A DNA stretch of 64,000 nucleotides from Flavobacterium piscisymbiosum (GTDB lineage: Bacteria; Bacteroidota; Bacteroidia; Flavobacteriales; Flavobacteriaceae), in assembly GCF_020905295.1 (NCBI RefSeq), contig NZ_JAJJMM010000001.1, positions 6,014,001 through 6,078,000 on the forward strand. The letters run 5' to 3'. This document shows positions 9,659-19,165 of the stretch, in pieces. Position numbers and translations under genes: made by a program. Under the pieces are notes generated by a model. It worked only from the letters and a program-made list of their open reading frames with translations. It made no database searches and was not told where the DNA came from. Numbering within the stretch: position 1 is the first letter of the stretch; every line of letters begins with the position of its first letter.

Positions 9659-11992
9659 ATGAAAAAAAATCTAATTATATTATTCTCTATCCTGTTTTAT
9701 AGCATTGGAACAAATGCAAAAACACCCGTTGCTGCAGACCGTTGGCTGGAAATTGATCTTTACTGGTTTGAACACAAAGACATGGAGAAATCTGCCAATG
9801 AATTTTGGCAACGCTACGAACCTCTTATGCAGGGAATCGACGGCTGGAAAGGTGTTATCATCAATGTTGGTTGGATTACGGATTACTTATATGAATGGCA
9901 GGGAGATATTAATCAGGAAATAAAACTGCCTAAAAACATGAAAACCTGGGGTTCGATCAAAGACCAGGGACAATTGGCAGGAACAACTCCGCAGCGTATG
10001 GATTTATGGAAAGATCGCTTTGAAAAGGCAGATAAACCTCAATCTATCAATTACGAAAAATGGACGTATGCCGATTTGAAAAAATTAGTAAACATACTTA
10101 AAAAAACAGCCCAAAATAAATACAATTTAAAAGATATTAAAGTGGGTACGTTTATTACCGGAGGTCAAAGCTCTTATGACGGCGATAAATCATCATTTTC
10201 ATTAAGACATGCCAATTCTTATAGAAATGGGAAACCAAATATGGTTGCTAAATTAGCTGCTGAATCCCACAAATATGGTGCTTTTCCAGAAGGAATTCCA
10301 GAAGGAACACCTTTGACAGAATTCTTCGGAAAACAATGGGGAAGTTTATCAAAAGCACTTAACCTTGATGTTATTATTTTAAGAGACGGCTTTTTAGGTA
10401 CAGGATTGTATTCGAGAAGAAAAGGTCCGTATGGCGAAACCGCTCCAAAAGATCCGAAACTGGTCGCAGAATGGAGCAAAGCCACAGCTGATTTAGTGAA
10501 ACAAACTAAGATATCAAATCCAAAAGCATTGGTAATTGGCTATTCAAATGCAGCAAGCGCCATTGGCGGATGGCGCGCGAATTGTTTTGATTTGGAAACC
10601 ATTGCAAAAGAAGGCTATTTGGATGGCTGGATTGACCAATCCTGGGCGGGATCGTGGAATGAAGTTGGGCAGCGTCCTGTCATGAATTATGTTCCCGAAG
10701 TTCGTTTTTGGAGTTCCCCATTATTGGGCTACAGCTATATGCTCGGTTATATGCTTTCTCATTCTGCCATGCTTGCCGATACAAAAGTGCACCATTATTT
10801 CCTAACCGAAACTTTCGATGCTTGGGAAACCTGGGATATTATTCACAATGCCAGAGAAAGACTGCGTTGGGGGATCTGGGCGTATTCTCATGCTGCTCTA
10901 AAAACTCCAAACGGACTAAAAATGCCTCACGGAAGCTATATTTCATGGGGTAACAGAGGAAAAATGTTGTTACCAGAAGAAGATGTAAAATTCCTTGCCC
11001 AAACTACCAATGAGGCTTTCGCCGATGCCGCAGCAACCAAAGAAGTTTTTGGACCAACATTGGTTTACAACCGAAGTGCGATGGAATGGCAATCGAATAA
11101 CAAGCCAGACGAAAACATTAAAGAATGGATTGACGAACAAGCAGGAACATTAATGAAATGGTCTGTTCCTATTATGTCGGTAACTCGTCTGGAATATCTT
11201 CCAAATGTTCAAAGTGATCTGTTCATCTTTCAGACTCCGTCTCATTTAAACTCCTCTGAAAAAGAAAATTTAATTAAAGTCCTAAAATCGGGCAAACCCT
11301 CTATGGTTATTGGTAGTCCAGTTGGTGGATTGGATAAAGATATTGCTACAATTTTGGGAGTTTCTTCATCTGATACCATTATAAATAGCACCAAATACAT
11401 CGGAACAATTAATTATAAAACGGAAGGCATTTATGCTTCTATTCCTAATACATTTCCAATTTTTCAGCCTTTTACACAGAATAAATTTAGCGACGGACTT
11501 GAATCTATTTATTCCGTAAGCTTCTCTCCTGCGCTGGGATTGAATCAAAAAGACGGAAAAAATTTGATTTATTGGGATGCTCCTGAGTTTTTCAATAATC
11601 TTCCTGGCGGAACAGATAATTACAAAGGTTCTCTGGATCAAATTATGGGAAGTCCGGTGTCTTATGTTTTGACCGCCCGACTTATAAATGAAACGATGAA
11701 AAAATCAGGATTTGCTTATGTGGATGAAATCAAACAAGAGCAACCTGTTCAATTATCAATGTGGAAGCTTAATGATGGAAGTTTTAGAATTATGGCCGGA
11801 AATCTCGAAGAAGGAATCAATCATACAGCAAATCATACGGTACAAACCACTCTTAATTTGCCATTTATTACCAATAAAGCTGTCGAAGTTTCTGAGCTTT
11901 GGAACAGAGCCAATACCATTATCGGAAATAAAAAACTGGAGATCAATTTAACTCAAGCACAAACTAAACTTTTTAAAATAGAAAGGCCATGA
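9659..11992 (+). CDS. Large secreted protein of unrecognised family, putative glycan-active
   Basis: This 777-aa protein has a signal peptide (about 1-20, ending SIGTNAK). I do not recognise a CAZy family. The first ~450 residues are rich in Trp, Tyr and Asp and have strand-helix phrases such as GWKGVIINVGWITDYLYEW and DVIILRDGFLG, suggesting a TIM-barrel catalytic domain. SWAGSWNEVGQRP and ETFDAWETWDIIHNARERL carry many candidate catalytic acids. Residues ~500-620 look like a Rossmann-like or glutamine-amidotransferase-like domain (LFIFQTPSHLN, GKPSMVIGSPVGG), as in some multidomain glycosidases, and the C-terminus is beta-rich. Its stop codon overlaps the start of the next GH28 gene by 4 bp (ATGA), so the two are translationally coupled and probably act on the same substrate. 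Confidence 0.5.
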   Translation: MKKNLIILFSILFYSIGTNAKTPVAADRWLEIDLYWFEHKDMEKSANEFWQRYEPLMQGIDGWKGVIINVGWITDYLYEWQGDINQEIKLPKNMKTWGSIKDQGQLAGTTPQRMDLWKDRFEKADKPQSINYEKWTYADLKKLVNILKKTAQNKYNLKDIKVGTFITGGQSSYDGDKSSFSLRHANSYRNGKPNMVAKLAAESHKYGAFPEGIPEGTPLTEFFGKQWGSLSKALNLDVIILRDGFLGTGLYSRRKGPYGETAPKDPKLVAEWSKATADLVKQTKISNPKALVIGYSNAASAIGGWRANCFDLETIAKEGYLDGWIDQSWAGSWNEVGQRPVMNYVPEVRFWSSPLLGYSYMLGYMLSHSAMLADTKVHHYFLTETFDAWETWDIIHNARERLRWGIWAYSHAALKTPNGLKMPHGSYISWGNRGKMLLPEEDVKFLAQTTNEAFADAAATKEVFGPTLVYNRSAMEWQSNNKPDENIKEWIDEQAGTLMKWSVPIMSVTRLEYLPNVQSDLFIFQTPSHLNSSEKENLIKVLKSGKPSMVIGSPVGGLDKDIATILGVSSSDTIINSTKYIGTINYKTEGIYASIPNTFPIFQPFTQNKFSDGLESIYSVSFSPALGLNQKDGKNLIYWDAPEFFNNLPGGTDNYKGSLDQIMGSPVSYVLTARLINETMKKSGFAYVDEIKQEQPVQLSMWKLNDGSFRIMAGNLEEGINHTANHTVQTTLNLPFITNKAVEVSELWNRANTIIGNKKLEINLTQAQTKLFKIERP

Positions 11993-13563
11993 GAAAACAA
12001 GCTACACTAAATTTCATAATAACGGAGAAGTCTTTTTTTCTAGCATTTGTTGTTTTTCTTTTATCTGGATTCTGCGTTATCCTTAATGCACAATCAAAAG
12101 AGACAAATAATGTGTTTAATGTTCGTTCGTATGGAGCAATTGGAGACGGAAAAAACCTTGATAGTCCAGCCATTAACAAAACAATTGATGCTGCTGTAAA
12201 AGTGGGTGGCGGAACAGTTTGGGTTCCGGCGGGAACGTATTTGAGTGGTTCTATCCATTTGCAAAGCAATATAAATCTGCATATTGATGCCGGCGCAACC
12301 ATTTTGGGAGCGCCTCAGGAAATGAATGCTTATGATGAAACTGAACCCTCTACTGTAGGTCCTTATCAGGACGGTGCGCATACCTATTTTCACAATAGTT
12401 TAATTTGGGGAGAGAATCTTACTAACGTTTTCATTACCGGTCACGGATTCATAAATGGCGGCGGTATTATACGCGATGATGAAATTTTGAATAAAATGAA
12501 TGGTCACGATAATTGGCAAAATCCAAATCCGACTTTTAAACCAATGCGATTAGGCAATAAAGCAATTGCACTTAAAAGCTGCAAAAACATTACAATCAGC
12601 GACATTACTATCGTTCATGGCGGTCATTTTGCAATATTGGCAACGGGTTGTGATATGATGACTGTTGACAATGTAACGATGGATACAAATCGCGATGGTA
12701 TCGATATTGACTGTTGCCGAAACGTAGTAGTTTCAAACTGTCGTGTTAATTCTCCGGGTGATGACGGAATCTGCCTTAAAAGTACTTATGCTCTTGGCGA
12801 ATTTAGAATTACCGAAAATGTCTCCATTACCAATTGTCAGGTTTCCGGATTTCAGGAAGGCACTTTGCTTGACGGAACTATGAAACCTAGACCAAATGCT
12901 TCCGGACGTATTAAATTAGGCACAGAATCTAGCGGAGGATTTCGAAACATTACGATTTCTAATTGTACGATACGCAGCTGCCGAGGACTCGCACTTGAAT
13001 CAGTAGACGGTGCACTTCTTGAAAACATTACTATCACCAATTTAGTAATGACGGATTTATACCACTATGCAATTTATGTAGCAACAGGCAACCGCAACCG
13101 ATCGCCGGAAGTTAAAACCAATAGTCGTATGAAAAATGTTTTGATATCTAATGTTATTGCAACTGTATCAGATAAAATGAGCGGTATACAAATTATGGGC
13201 TTGCCTGAGGAACCTATTGATGGATTACGACTGGAAAATATTCGTCTAATAACTAAAGGCGGAGGAACTTTAGAAGATACGGCCATAAAACCTAGAGAAC
13301 TTGGAAACGGTTATCCGGAACCTTATAAGATTGGGACTTTGCCTGCATACGGGATTTTTGTGCGACACGTAAAAAATTTAGAACTGGCAAACATTATAAC
13401 CAAGTTTGAAACAATCGATAAGCGCCCTGCTGCCATGTTTTCAGATATTCAGGGACTTGATATTGATAATTTGAAGTTGCAGACAGCTGATGGTGTAAAA
13501 AACATACTATTGACTGATGATGTTAAAGGCGTAAATATTCGAAATACAACTTTAACTAAATAA
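11989..13563 (+). CDS. GH28 family glycoside hydrolase (polygalacturonase-like)
   Basis: This is a predicted secreted right-handed parallel beta-helix enzyme that hydrolyses alpha-galacturonosyl or related bonds in pectin. The start at 11989 overlaps the previous stop by 4 bp; the N-terminus has an unusually long lead before the hydrophobic signal core (FFLAFVVFLLSGFCVILNAQ, about 14-33). The GH28 opening phrase NVRSYGAIGDGKNLDS is present. Catalytic motifs are NRDGIDIDCC (motif I Asp) and GDDGICLKS (motif II Asp pair), and GRIKLGTESSGG corresponds to the R-x-K strand. The usual GHG motif is not obvious, which argues for an exo-acting or side-chain-specific enzyme rather than a plain endopolygalacturonase. 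It is the first of three GH28 genes in the locus. Confidence 0.9.
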   Translation: MRKQATLNFIITEKSFFLAFVVFLLSGFCVILNAQSKETNNVFNVRSYGAIGDGKNLDSPAINKTIDAAVKVGGGTVWVPAGTYLSGSIHLQSNINLHIDAGATILGAPQEMNAYDETEPSTVGPYQDGAHTYFHNSLIWGENLTNVFITGHGFINGGGIIRDDEILNKMNGHDNWQNPNPTFKPMRLGNKAIALKSCKNITISDITIVHGGHFAILATGCDMMTVDNVTMDTNRDGIDIDCCRNVVVSNCRVNSPGDDGICLKSTYALGEFRITENVSITNCQVSGFQEGTLLDGTMKPRPNASGRIKLGTESSGGFRNITISNCTIRSCRGLALESVDGALLENITITNLVMTDLYHYAIYVATGNRNRSPEVKTNSRMKNVLISNVIATVSDKMSGIQIMGLPEEPIDGLRLENIRLITKGGGTLEDTAIKPRELGNGYPEPYKIGTLPAYGIFVRHVKNLELANIITKFETIDKRPAAMFSDIQGLDIDNLKLQTADGVKNILLTDDVKGVNIRNTTLTK

Positions 13564-13627
13564 AATAGCTTAAGACAAATTCTATCTTTTTAGCTTCTAA
13601 AATAATTTGTTGATAAAGAATATAATT

Positions 13628-15739
13628 ATGAATAAAAAAATATTGTTACTAGGCTTATTTCTATCTGTTTTCTGCCAGGTCACTGCGCAAAAAACAGTTA
13701 TAAGTGCTAAGGATATTGAAAAGACGATACGATCAACAGATCTGGAGAGAAAATCTTTACCTGATACTGCCACCATTAATTTGTATCAGGGAAATGGTGT
13801 TTTTGGAAGTTCTTATGGTCCGCTTGGATTACATATTGACCCTTCAAAAAATGCTTCATTTACCAAATATGGAAAAACAGAATACTTTAATATGCATCAT
13901 TTTGTAAGAGCAAAATATAATGCCGATTATCTCATTCCACTTGCTCATTTTTATTGGGAAAAAGAGCCGGTAAAAGCAACAAACTACAGTCAGAAGCAAA
14001 GTTATTATGACGGTACGATTTCAACCCATTTTGAAGAAGGTCAAAATAAAGTTACTGTTCTAACCTGGTTTGATGCGGTAAATACAAATCTGGCAGGAAT
14101 AAAAATTAATGTTGAAGGAAAAGCTTCTGATATCATCTTTAAACCTTCTGATATTTTAGATGTTCATTACGATCAAAAGCTCTCTCAAATCTCAAAAATA
14201 ACCAATCAAAAAGATCAATGGAAAATTGAAATTTCTTGTTTGAATGCCAAAACAAATGTGTACTTAAAAACAAATGCTTTGGTAGAATTTCAAGGCTCGA
14301 ATTTGATTTTAAAACTAAAATCAGGAGAAAATAACATCTTGCTTTCTGTTAAAGAACCAATTGCTATTGCTGCCGAAAAATCGTTAAAACAAAATACAGC
14401 ATGGTGGCATTCTAAATGGCAAACCATGGGAATTATTATTGTTCCCGATTTAAATGCGCAGAAATTATGGGTTCGATCTATGGCTCAATTTCTAAGTTCG
14501 TTTAATGATCAAAAATTAGGTTTGCCACCGCCAATGGGCTTTACAGGAAATCACTGGTCTTTTGGTTATCCGCAGGATGTTTCATTTGTGCATTCCATTT
14601 TACTTTCAACAGGAAATATCAATCTGGCAAAATCATGGGTTGAAAATTTTGCTGATAGAATTCCGGGAATGAAAGCCTACACCAAACGCCTTTTGAATGT
14701 GGATGGAATCATGGCACCGTGGACATTTCCTTACGGTGATTTTGAAGGTTATCACGATCCTGCTGTTCCAAATAAGTTTTATTACGAAATTCATAATTCG
14801 GGTTATATGGCACGAATGGCTTATGAAACTTCGGTTTTTGTAAACGATAAAAACTGGACAGAAAAAAACGCAAAACCCTTAATTGCCGAAACAGCCAAAT
14901 TCTACAGAAGCATTTCTCAAAAAGGAGCTGATAATCTGTGGCATATTATCATTCAGCCATCAACAGGGCAAGATGAAAAAGGCGGTGTCAATCAGGATGA
15001 TTATTTGTGCGCGTTATTTAGCGCCGAATATTGTTTTCAAAAAGCCATAGAATTGAATTTGGACGAAGATGGAACTTACGCTAAAATTCTAAAAGAAGGA
15101 TTGTCTTTTCCTGCATTAAAATCACAAAGAGGTATTTATTTTACCAACAGAGGACGCGGAGAATCAGATTTTGGAAGTCAAAAACATCCAGTGCAACTGA
15201 ATCCTTTGGCCTTTCTTCCCATAGAAAAAACAGTTTCAGAAACTTCAAAAACGTCTTATGAACTTCGATATGATATTACGATGGGAGCCAAAAAACCTTA
15301 TTTCTACGGATGGACTTTAGGCGAATTTTTACTGGCTGGTTCAAGAATGGGCGACGTTGCAGGATGGCAGAAAGATTGGGATAATCTTAGAAAAGCTGAT
15401 TATGTTGATGCAGAATGGATTCAGGTTTATGAAACCAGTGGTGTTTACAAGGACGCTTATTACAATATTACGAACGGCCTTATTACGCAATCACTTCTAA
15501 ATAATATTGTGACAGACTGGTACGGCAAACTCGAAATAGCAAAATGCAATCCGTGGAAAGAAAAAGTTTATCTGCAAAATATCTATTCAAAGTTGGGTGT
15601 AACGGTCAGCGGTGAAGTTGATCAAAAATCGGCTTCAATAGAATTGAAAGCATGGAAAGACTGTGAATTTGACCTCAACGGAGAAAAAATAATATTGAAG
15701 AAAAACGAAACAATCAAAAAGAAAATAGCGCTTAAATAA
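13628..15739 (+). CDS. Secreted six-hairpin glycosidase-like protein (GH65/GH95-like fold)
   Basis: The preferred start is the ATG at 13628, which places MNKKILLLGLFLSVF at the head of a clean signal peptide; an in-frame ATG at 13607 would add seven residues. The protein has ~703 aa. An N-terminal beta-sandwich-like domain (~25-270) is followed by an (alpha/alpha)6-type region with GNHWSFGYPQDVSFVHSILL at about 315-335, MAPWTFPYGDFEGYHDP, and NQDDYLCALFSAEYCFQKAI at about 465. This layout matches clan GH-L/GH-M-type inverting glycosidases such as GH95 or GH65, but no exact family was assigned. It lies between two GH28 genes and is probably a side-chain or terminal-sugar hydrolase. Fold confidence is moderate; specificity is unknown. 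Confidence 0.55.
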   Translation: MNKKILLLGLFLSVFCQVTAQKTVISAKDIEKTIRSTDLERKSLPDTATINLYQGNGVFGSSYGPLGLHIDPSKNASFTKYGKTEYFNMHHFVRAKYNADYLIPLAHFYWEKEPVKATNYSQKQSYYDGTISTHFEEGQNKVTVLTWFDAVNTNLAGIKINVEGKASDIIFKPSDILDVHYDQKLSQISKITNQKDQWKIEISCLNAKTNVYLKTNALVEFQGSNLILKLKSGENNILLSVKEPIAIAAEKSLKQNTAWWHSKWQTMGIIIVPDLNAQKLWVRSMAQFLSSFNDQKLGLPPPMGFTGNHWSFGYPQDVSFVHSILLSTGNINLAKSWVENFADRIPGMKAYTKRLLNVDGIMAPWTFPYGDFEGYHDPAVPNKFYYEIHNSGYMARMAYETSVFVNDKNWTEKNAKPLIAETAKFYRSISQKGADNLWHIIIQPSTGQDEKGGVNQDDYLCALFSAEYCFQKAIELNLDEDGTYAKILKEGLSFPALKSQRGIYFTNRGRGESDFGSQKHPVQLNPLAFLPIEKTVSETSKTSYELRYDITMGAKKPYFYGWTLGEFLLAGSRMGDVAGWQKDWDNLRKADYVDAEWIQVYETSGVYKDAYYNITNGLITQSLLNNIVTDWYGKLEIAKCNPWKEKVYLQNIYSKLGVTVSGEVDQKSASIELKAWKDCEFDLNGEKIILKKNETIKKKIALK

Positions 15740-15753
15740 AATACAAAAATATC

Positions 15754-17241
15754 ATGAAAAAGAAGTTCTCTAAATTAATTCTTACTCTTGCAGCTTTTGT
15801 TTTTGCAAATGCTGCAATTGCACAAACCAACAGTTTTGATCATTTGAAATTAGCTTCAGATTTGGAAGTAATGGCAAAAAAACTCGAAAAATCCCTTGCT
15901 GCAGATCACAGTAATTTACCTGTTTTTAATGTAGTAAAAGATTTTGGAGCCATCAACGAAGGAAAACAATTGACTACAAAACAACTACAAACTGCGATTG
16001 ATGAATGTTCTAAAAAAGGACCGGCGCGCCTATTTTTTCCGGAAGGAATGTATTTAACAGGAACACTTATTTTAAAATCAGGTGTACATATCGAATTAGA
16101 TAAAAATGCAAAAATACTGGGAAGCACAGACCCGAAAGATTATATCGTAATACAACCTGAATATAAAAACAACACCGATCTTCAGGTAGATAAATCGCTG
16201 TTTTATGCCGAAAAAGTAGATGGAATTTCGATTACCGGAAAAGGTATAATTGATTTTCAAGGAACTAGCGCCACTTATTTAGGCACAGGAAATAACGACA
16301 AACGCAGACCTTACGGAATAAGAATTATCAGTTCTAAAAACATTTATATGAGTGGTATAATGTTACTGAATTCGCCACAATGGTTACAGCATTATCTGGA
16401 TTGCGAGAATTTAATGGTCGAAAATATGAATGTATTCAACCACGCGCATCAAAATAATGACGGAATCGATATTGACGGCTGCCGCAATGTGTATGTGCGT
16501 AATTCACGTTTCGACAGTGATGACGATGCCATTTGTTTAAAAAGCAACGGCCCGTCAGCCTGTGAAAATGTTTTGATCGAAAATTGTACTGCCGCGAGTC
16601 ACTGTAACTCTTTAAAATTGGGAACAGAAACTACAGGAGGATTTAAAAATATTATCTACCGCAACTGCAAAGTCGTGCAATCTGTAACAGGTTTTCACAA
16701 AGTAAATGGAACAGAAACAACCCGCACAGCAATCACCCTTATCATTACGGACGGTGGAAAAATGGAAAATGTCTGGTTTGATAATATAGAAGCTACTGAT
16801 TGTGTTACTCCAATATTTGTTACTCTTGGAAACAGAAGCCGTAAGCATACTGCCTCTGCTCCGGTACCTGCAATTGGAAGCATAAAAAACATCAGAATAT
16901 CGAATATGAAAGCTTTTGGTGCAGGACCAATGGCATCTTCTGTTACAGGTTTAGATAATGCCAATAAAATAAATAATGTTGTTCTTGAAAACATTGCTAT
17001 TGAATTGACTCATCCGGGAGAAAGTGCTGATAGAAACATTGATATGACGGCACTTCTTGCTGCCAAAAAACGCGGCTATCCTTCACCTGATACCTTCGGG
17101 AATCTTTCAAGCTATGGTTTCAATTTTAAATATGTGAACGGGCTAAAAATCCAAAACTTAAAATTCGATTTAAAATGTAAAGATCCCCGTGAAGCGATTG
17201 TAATTGAAGATTGTGAGAATGTAGACAAATCGAAGTTATAG
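15754..17241 (+). CDS. GH28 family glycoside hydrolase (polygalacturonase/rhamnogalacturonase-like)
   Basis: This is a 495-aa secreted beta-helix enzyme with a signal peptide at about 1-23 (ending FANAAIAQ). The GH28 entry phrase is VVKDFGAINEGKQLTTKQLQ. Catalytic motifs are NNDGIDIDGC (first Asp), DSDDDAICLKS (second and third Asp) and SHCNSLKLGTETTGG, which supplies the basic residue of the active site. The protein lacks extra domains and ends soon after the helix, so it is probably periplasmic or surface-exposed without a sorting tail. It starts 15 bp after the preceding gene stop and only 9 bp separate it from the next gene, so it is in the same operon. A role as exo-polygalacturonase or unsaturated-rhamnogalacturonyl-type hydrolase is possible; specificity cannot be read from sequence alone. 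Confidence 0.92.
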   Translation: MKKKFSKLILTLAAFVFANAAIAQTNSFDHLKLASDLEVMAKKLEKSLAADHSNLPVFNVVKDFGAINEGKQLTTKQLQTAIDECSKKGPARLFFPEGMYLTGTLILKSGVHIELDKNAKILGSTDPKDYIVIQPEYKNNTDLQVDKSLFYAEKVDGISITGKGIIDFQGTSATYLGTGNNDKRRPYGIRIISSKNIYMSGIMLLNSPQWLQHYLDCENLMVENMNVFNHAHQNNDGIDIDGCRNVYVRNSRFDSDDDAICLKSNGPSACENVLIENCTAASHCNSLKLGTETTGGFKNIIYRNCKVVQSVTGFHKVNGTETTRTAITLIITDGGKMENVWFDNIEATDCVTPIFVTLGNRSRKHTASAPVPAIGSIKNIRISNMKAFGAGPMASSVTGLDNANKINNVVLENIAIELTHPGESADRNIDMTALLAAKKRGYPSPDTFGNLSSYGFNFKYVNGLKIQNLKFDLKCKDPREAIVIEDCENVDKSKL

Positions 17242-17250
17242 TAAAATACA

Positions 17251-18927
17251 ATGATAAAAAAGAATGATACCATTCCACTACTTATTCTAACTCTTGCTAT
17301 TCTGGCAAGCGTGGTGGCTATGATCAAATCAAAAGACAGGGTTTACATACTTAATACTGAGTTATCATTACCTCAAGGTTTTGCTGCTGTAAAACTGATA
17401 GACAGTCTTGGAAAGGTAAGACATATAACCGTTACAGATAATGACAAAATTTATGCAAGACTTGCCAAACCTATCAACGGAAAAGGGACATTATTATTAG
17501 AACAGAAAAATGGAAAAGCGACGTTAAAATTTGGTTTTGGAAATTACGGAGGAACGGGAGTTCGACTTTACAGAGGATATCTCTACACCTCTTCCAACTC
17601 AGAAATTTTCAGATATAAATTGGATAAAAATGGAAAGGTAATCGATACAACAGCACGCGAAACAATCGTTACCGGATTATTGGATAATGGTACGCATGAA
17701 ACAAAATCGATTATGATGGACAATAAAGGAAACATGTATATTCCGATTGGCTGTCCTTTAAATTCATGCCAGCAGGAAGACCGAAAAAAAGGATCAATGG
17801 GTATCCCCGATTGTCCACTTTTGAAAATCAGCGGAGGAGTCTGGCAGTTTAAACCAAATGTCCTGAATCAAACTATTCAAGATGGGGTACGATATGCGAC
17901 AGGATTACGAAATGTTGTCGCTGTTGACTGGAATACGCAAACCAATCAGCTTTTTGTAATGCAGCACGGACGTGATCAATTGGATTACCTTTTTCCCGAA
18001 TTATATTCGACCAAACAAAATGCTGAAATTCCTGCTGAATGCATGTACGCCTTAAAAAAAGGAGACAACGCTGGCTGGCCTTTTATCTATTATGATTATT
18101 TAAAAAAGAAGAAAATCCAGATGCCTGAATATGGTGGTGATGGCAAAAAAGAAGGCAGTTCTAAATATTTGGATCCAATTGCTGCTTATCCAGCTCACTT
18201 AGCTCCAAACGACATTTTGTTTTACACTGGAAACCAATTTCCTAAACGATATAAAAACGGTGCTTTTATAGCTTTTCACGGCTCATGGAATCGCAGACCG
18301 GAGCCTCAAATGGGTTATTTTGTTGTTTTTCAACCTTTCAAAAACGGAAAACCTTATGGAAACTGGGAGGTTTTTGCAGACGGATTTTCAGGATCTCCGG
18401 AAAATACCGCATCTGGACATTCAGAGCGCCGTCCGTGTGGTCTTGCACAGGGACCAGATGGTTCCCTTTATATTTCTGATGATAAAAAAGGAGCTATCTA
18501 CAAAATTACCTATGATGAAAACAGAACAACTCAGAATCTCGAATCTTCTAAACCTAAAACTGTAATAAAAGATGATGATAAAATACTTGATAAAACCAAC
18601 AAAATAAATGCCGCTGGGGCGCAAATTTATACCAGAAATTGTGCTGTATGCCACATGGATGATGGAACAGGCGTAACCAATCTTAATGCACCGCTTAAAA
18701 AATCCAGTAATGTAACGGGTGAAAAAAGCAGACTAATTAAGACGCTTCTTAATGGACTTAAAGGCGGTAAACTTGATGGAGAAATATATAGCAATGCAAT
18801 GCCATCTCACAGCTTTTTAAGCGATAAGGAAATTGCAGATGTGCTTACTTATGTACGAAATAGCTTTGGTAATAAGGCCAGTGCTGTTTCTCCTGAAGAG
18901 GTTGCTGCTATTCGTAAAATTAAATAA
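17251..18927 (+). CDS. Sorbosone/glucose dehydrogenase-like beta-propeller fused to cytochrome c
   Basis: This is a 558-aa predicted periplasmic oxidoreductase. The N-terminus is a membrane anchor or uncleaved signal (PLLILTLAILASVVAMI, about 9-25). Residues ~30-430 form a PQQ-type sorbosone-dehydrogenase-like propeller (YATGLRNVVAVDWN, FIAFHGSWNR, CGLAQGPDGSLYISDD). The C-terminal ~90 residues are a class I cytochrome c with the haem site CAVCH followed by MDDGTG, and a probable axial Met in NAMPSHSF. Such fusions oxidise sugars or sugar alcohols and pass electrons to the respiratory chain. It begins 9 bp after a GH28 gene, which links sugar oxidation to polysaccharide breakdown; the actual substrate is unknown. 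A 12-bp stem follows the stop. Confidence 0.82.
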   Translation: MIKKNDTIPLLILTLAILASVVAMIKSKDRVYILNTELSLPQGFAAVKLIDSLGKVRHITVTDNDKIYARLAKPINGKGTLLLEQKNGKATLKFGFGNYGGTGVRLYRGYLYTSSNSEIFRYKLDKNGKVIDTTARETIVTGLLDNGTHETKSIMMDNKGNMYIPIGCPLNSCQQEDRKKGSMGIPDCPLLKISGGVWQFKPNVLNQTIQDGVRYATGLRNVVAVDWNTQTNQLFVMQHGRDQLDYLFPELYSTKQNAEIPAECMYALKKGDNAGWPFIYYDYLKKKKIQMPEYGGDGKKEGSSKYLDPIAAYPAHLAPNDILFYTGNQFPKRYKNGAFIAFHGSWNRRPEPQMGYFVVFQPFKNGKPYGNWEVFADGFSGSPENTASGHSERRPCGLAQGPDGSLYISDDKKGAIYKITYDENRTTQNLESSKPKTVIKDDDKILDKTNKINAAGAQIYTRNCAVCHMDDGTGVTNLNAPLKKSSNVTGEKSRLIKTLLNGLKGGKLDGEIYSNAMPSHSFLSDKEIADVLTYVRNSFGNKASAVSPEEVAAIRKIK

Positions 18928-18931
18928 AATC

Positions 18932-18963
18932 AATATTACAGACTTTTTTGGGTCTGTAATATT
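18932..18963 (+). terminator. Hairpin terminator at end of the enzyme operon
   Basis: A perfect 12-bp stem (AATATTACAGAC at 18932-18943, GTCTGTAATATT at 18952-18963) with an 8-nt T/G-rich loop begins 5 bp after the stop of the dehydrogenase-cytochrome gene. It is followed by TACCGTTTTTAC. It plausibly ends the transcript of the enzyme run that starts at susC. Confidence 0.65.
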
Positions 18964-19043
18964 TACCGTTTTTACAGAAGATAATTAATAAATAATAAAT
19001 AACATTTTAAACCACAAATTATGATAAAAACACCGTAAAAAAC

Positions 19044-19057
19044 CGTGTGCGCACACG
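19044..19057. promoter_or_regulatory. Perfect 14-bp palindrome, candidate operator
   Basis: CGTGTGCGCACACG is a perfect even palindrome, GC-rich in AT-rich DNA, 109 bp upstream of the annotated start of the T9SS-secreted GH28 gene. Its central CG and symmetric halves are the style of LacI-family operators, which often control sugar-acid regulons. No matching second copy was noticed in this window and no LacI gene is present, so the regulator would be encoded elsewhere. Confidence 0.5.
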
Positions 19058-19165
19058 TAACATAATTAACTGTAAAATAACCAATTACAAACACAATTCG
19101 TACTAATTATAAATGCGCAACTATTACACAATCACTTTATTTTCTAACCTTAAAAACAATTTACA

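Noticed and set aside
18285..18565. Additional small genes inside the dehydrogenase-cytochrome gene
   Set aside because: They are out-of-frame shadows of a full-length gene with clear motifs.
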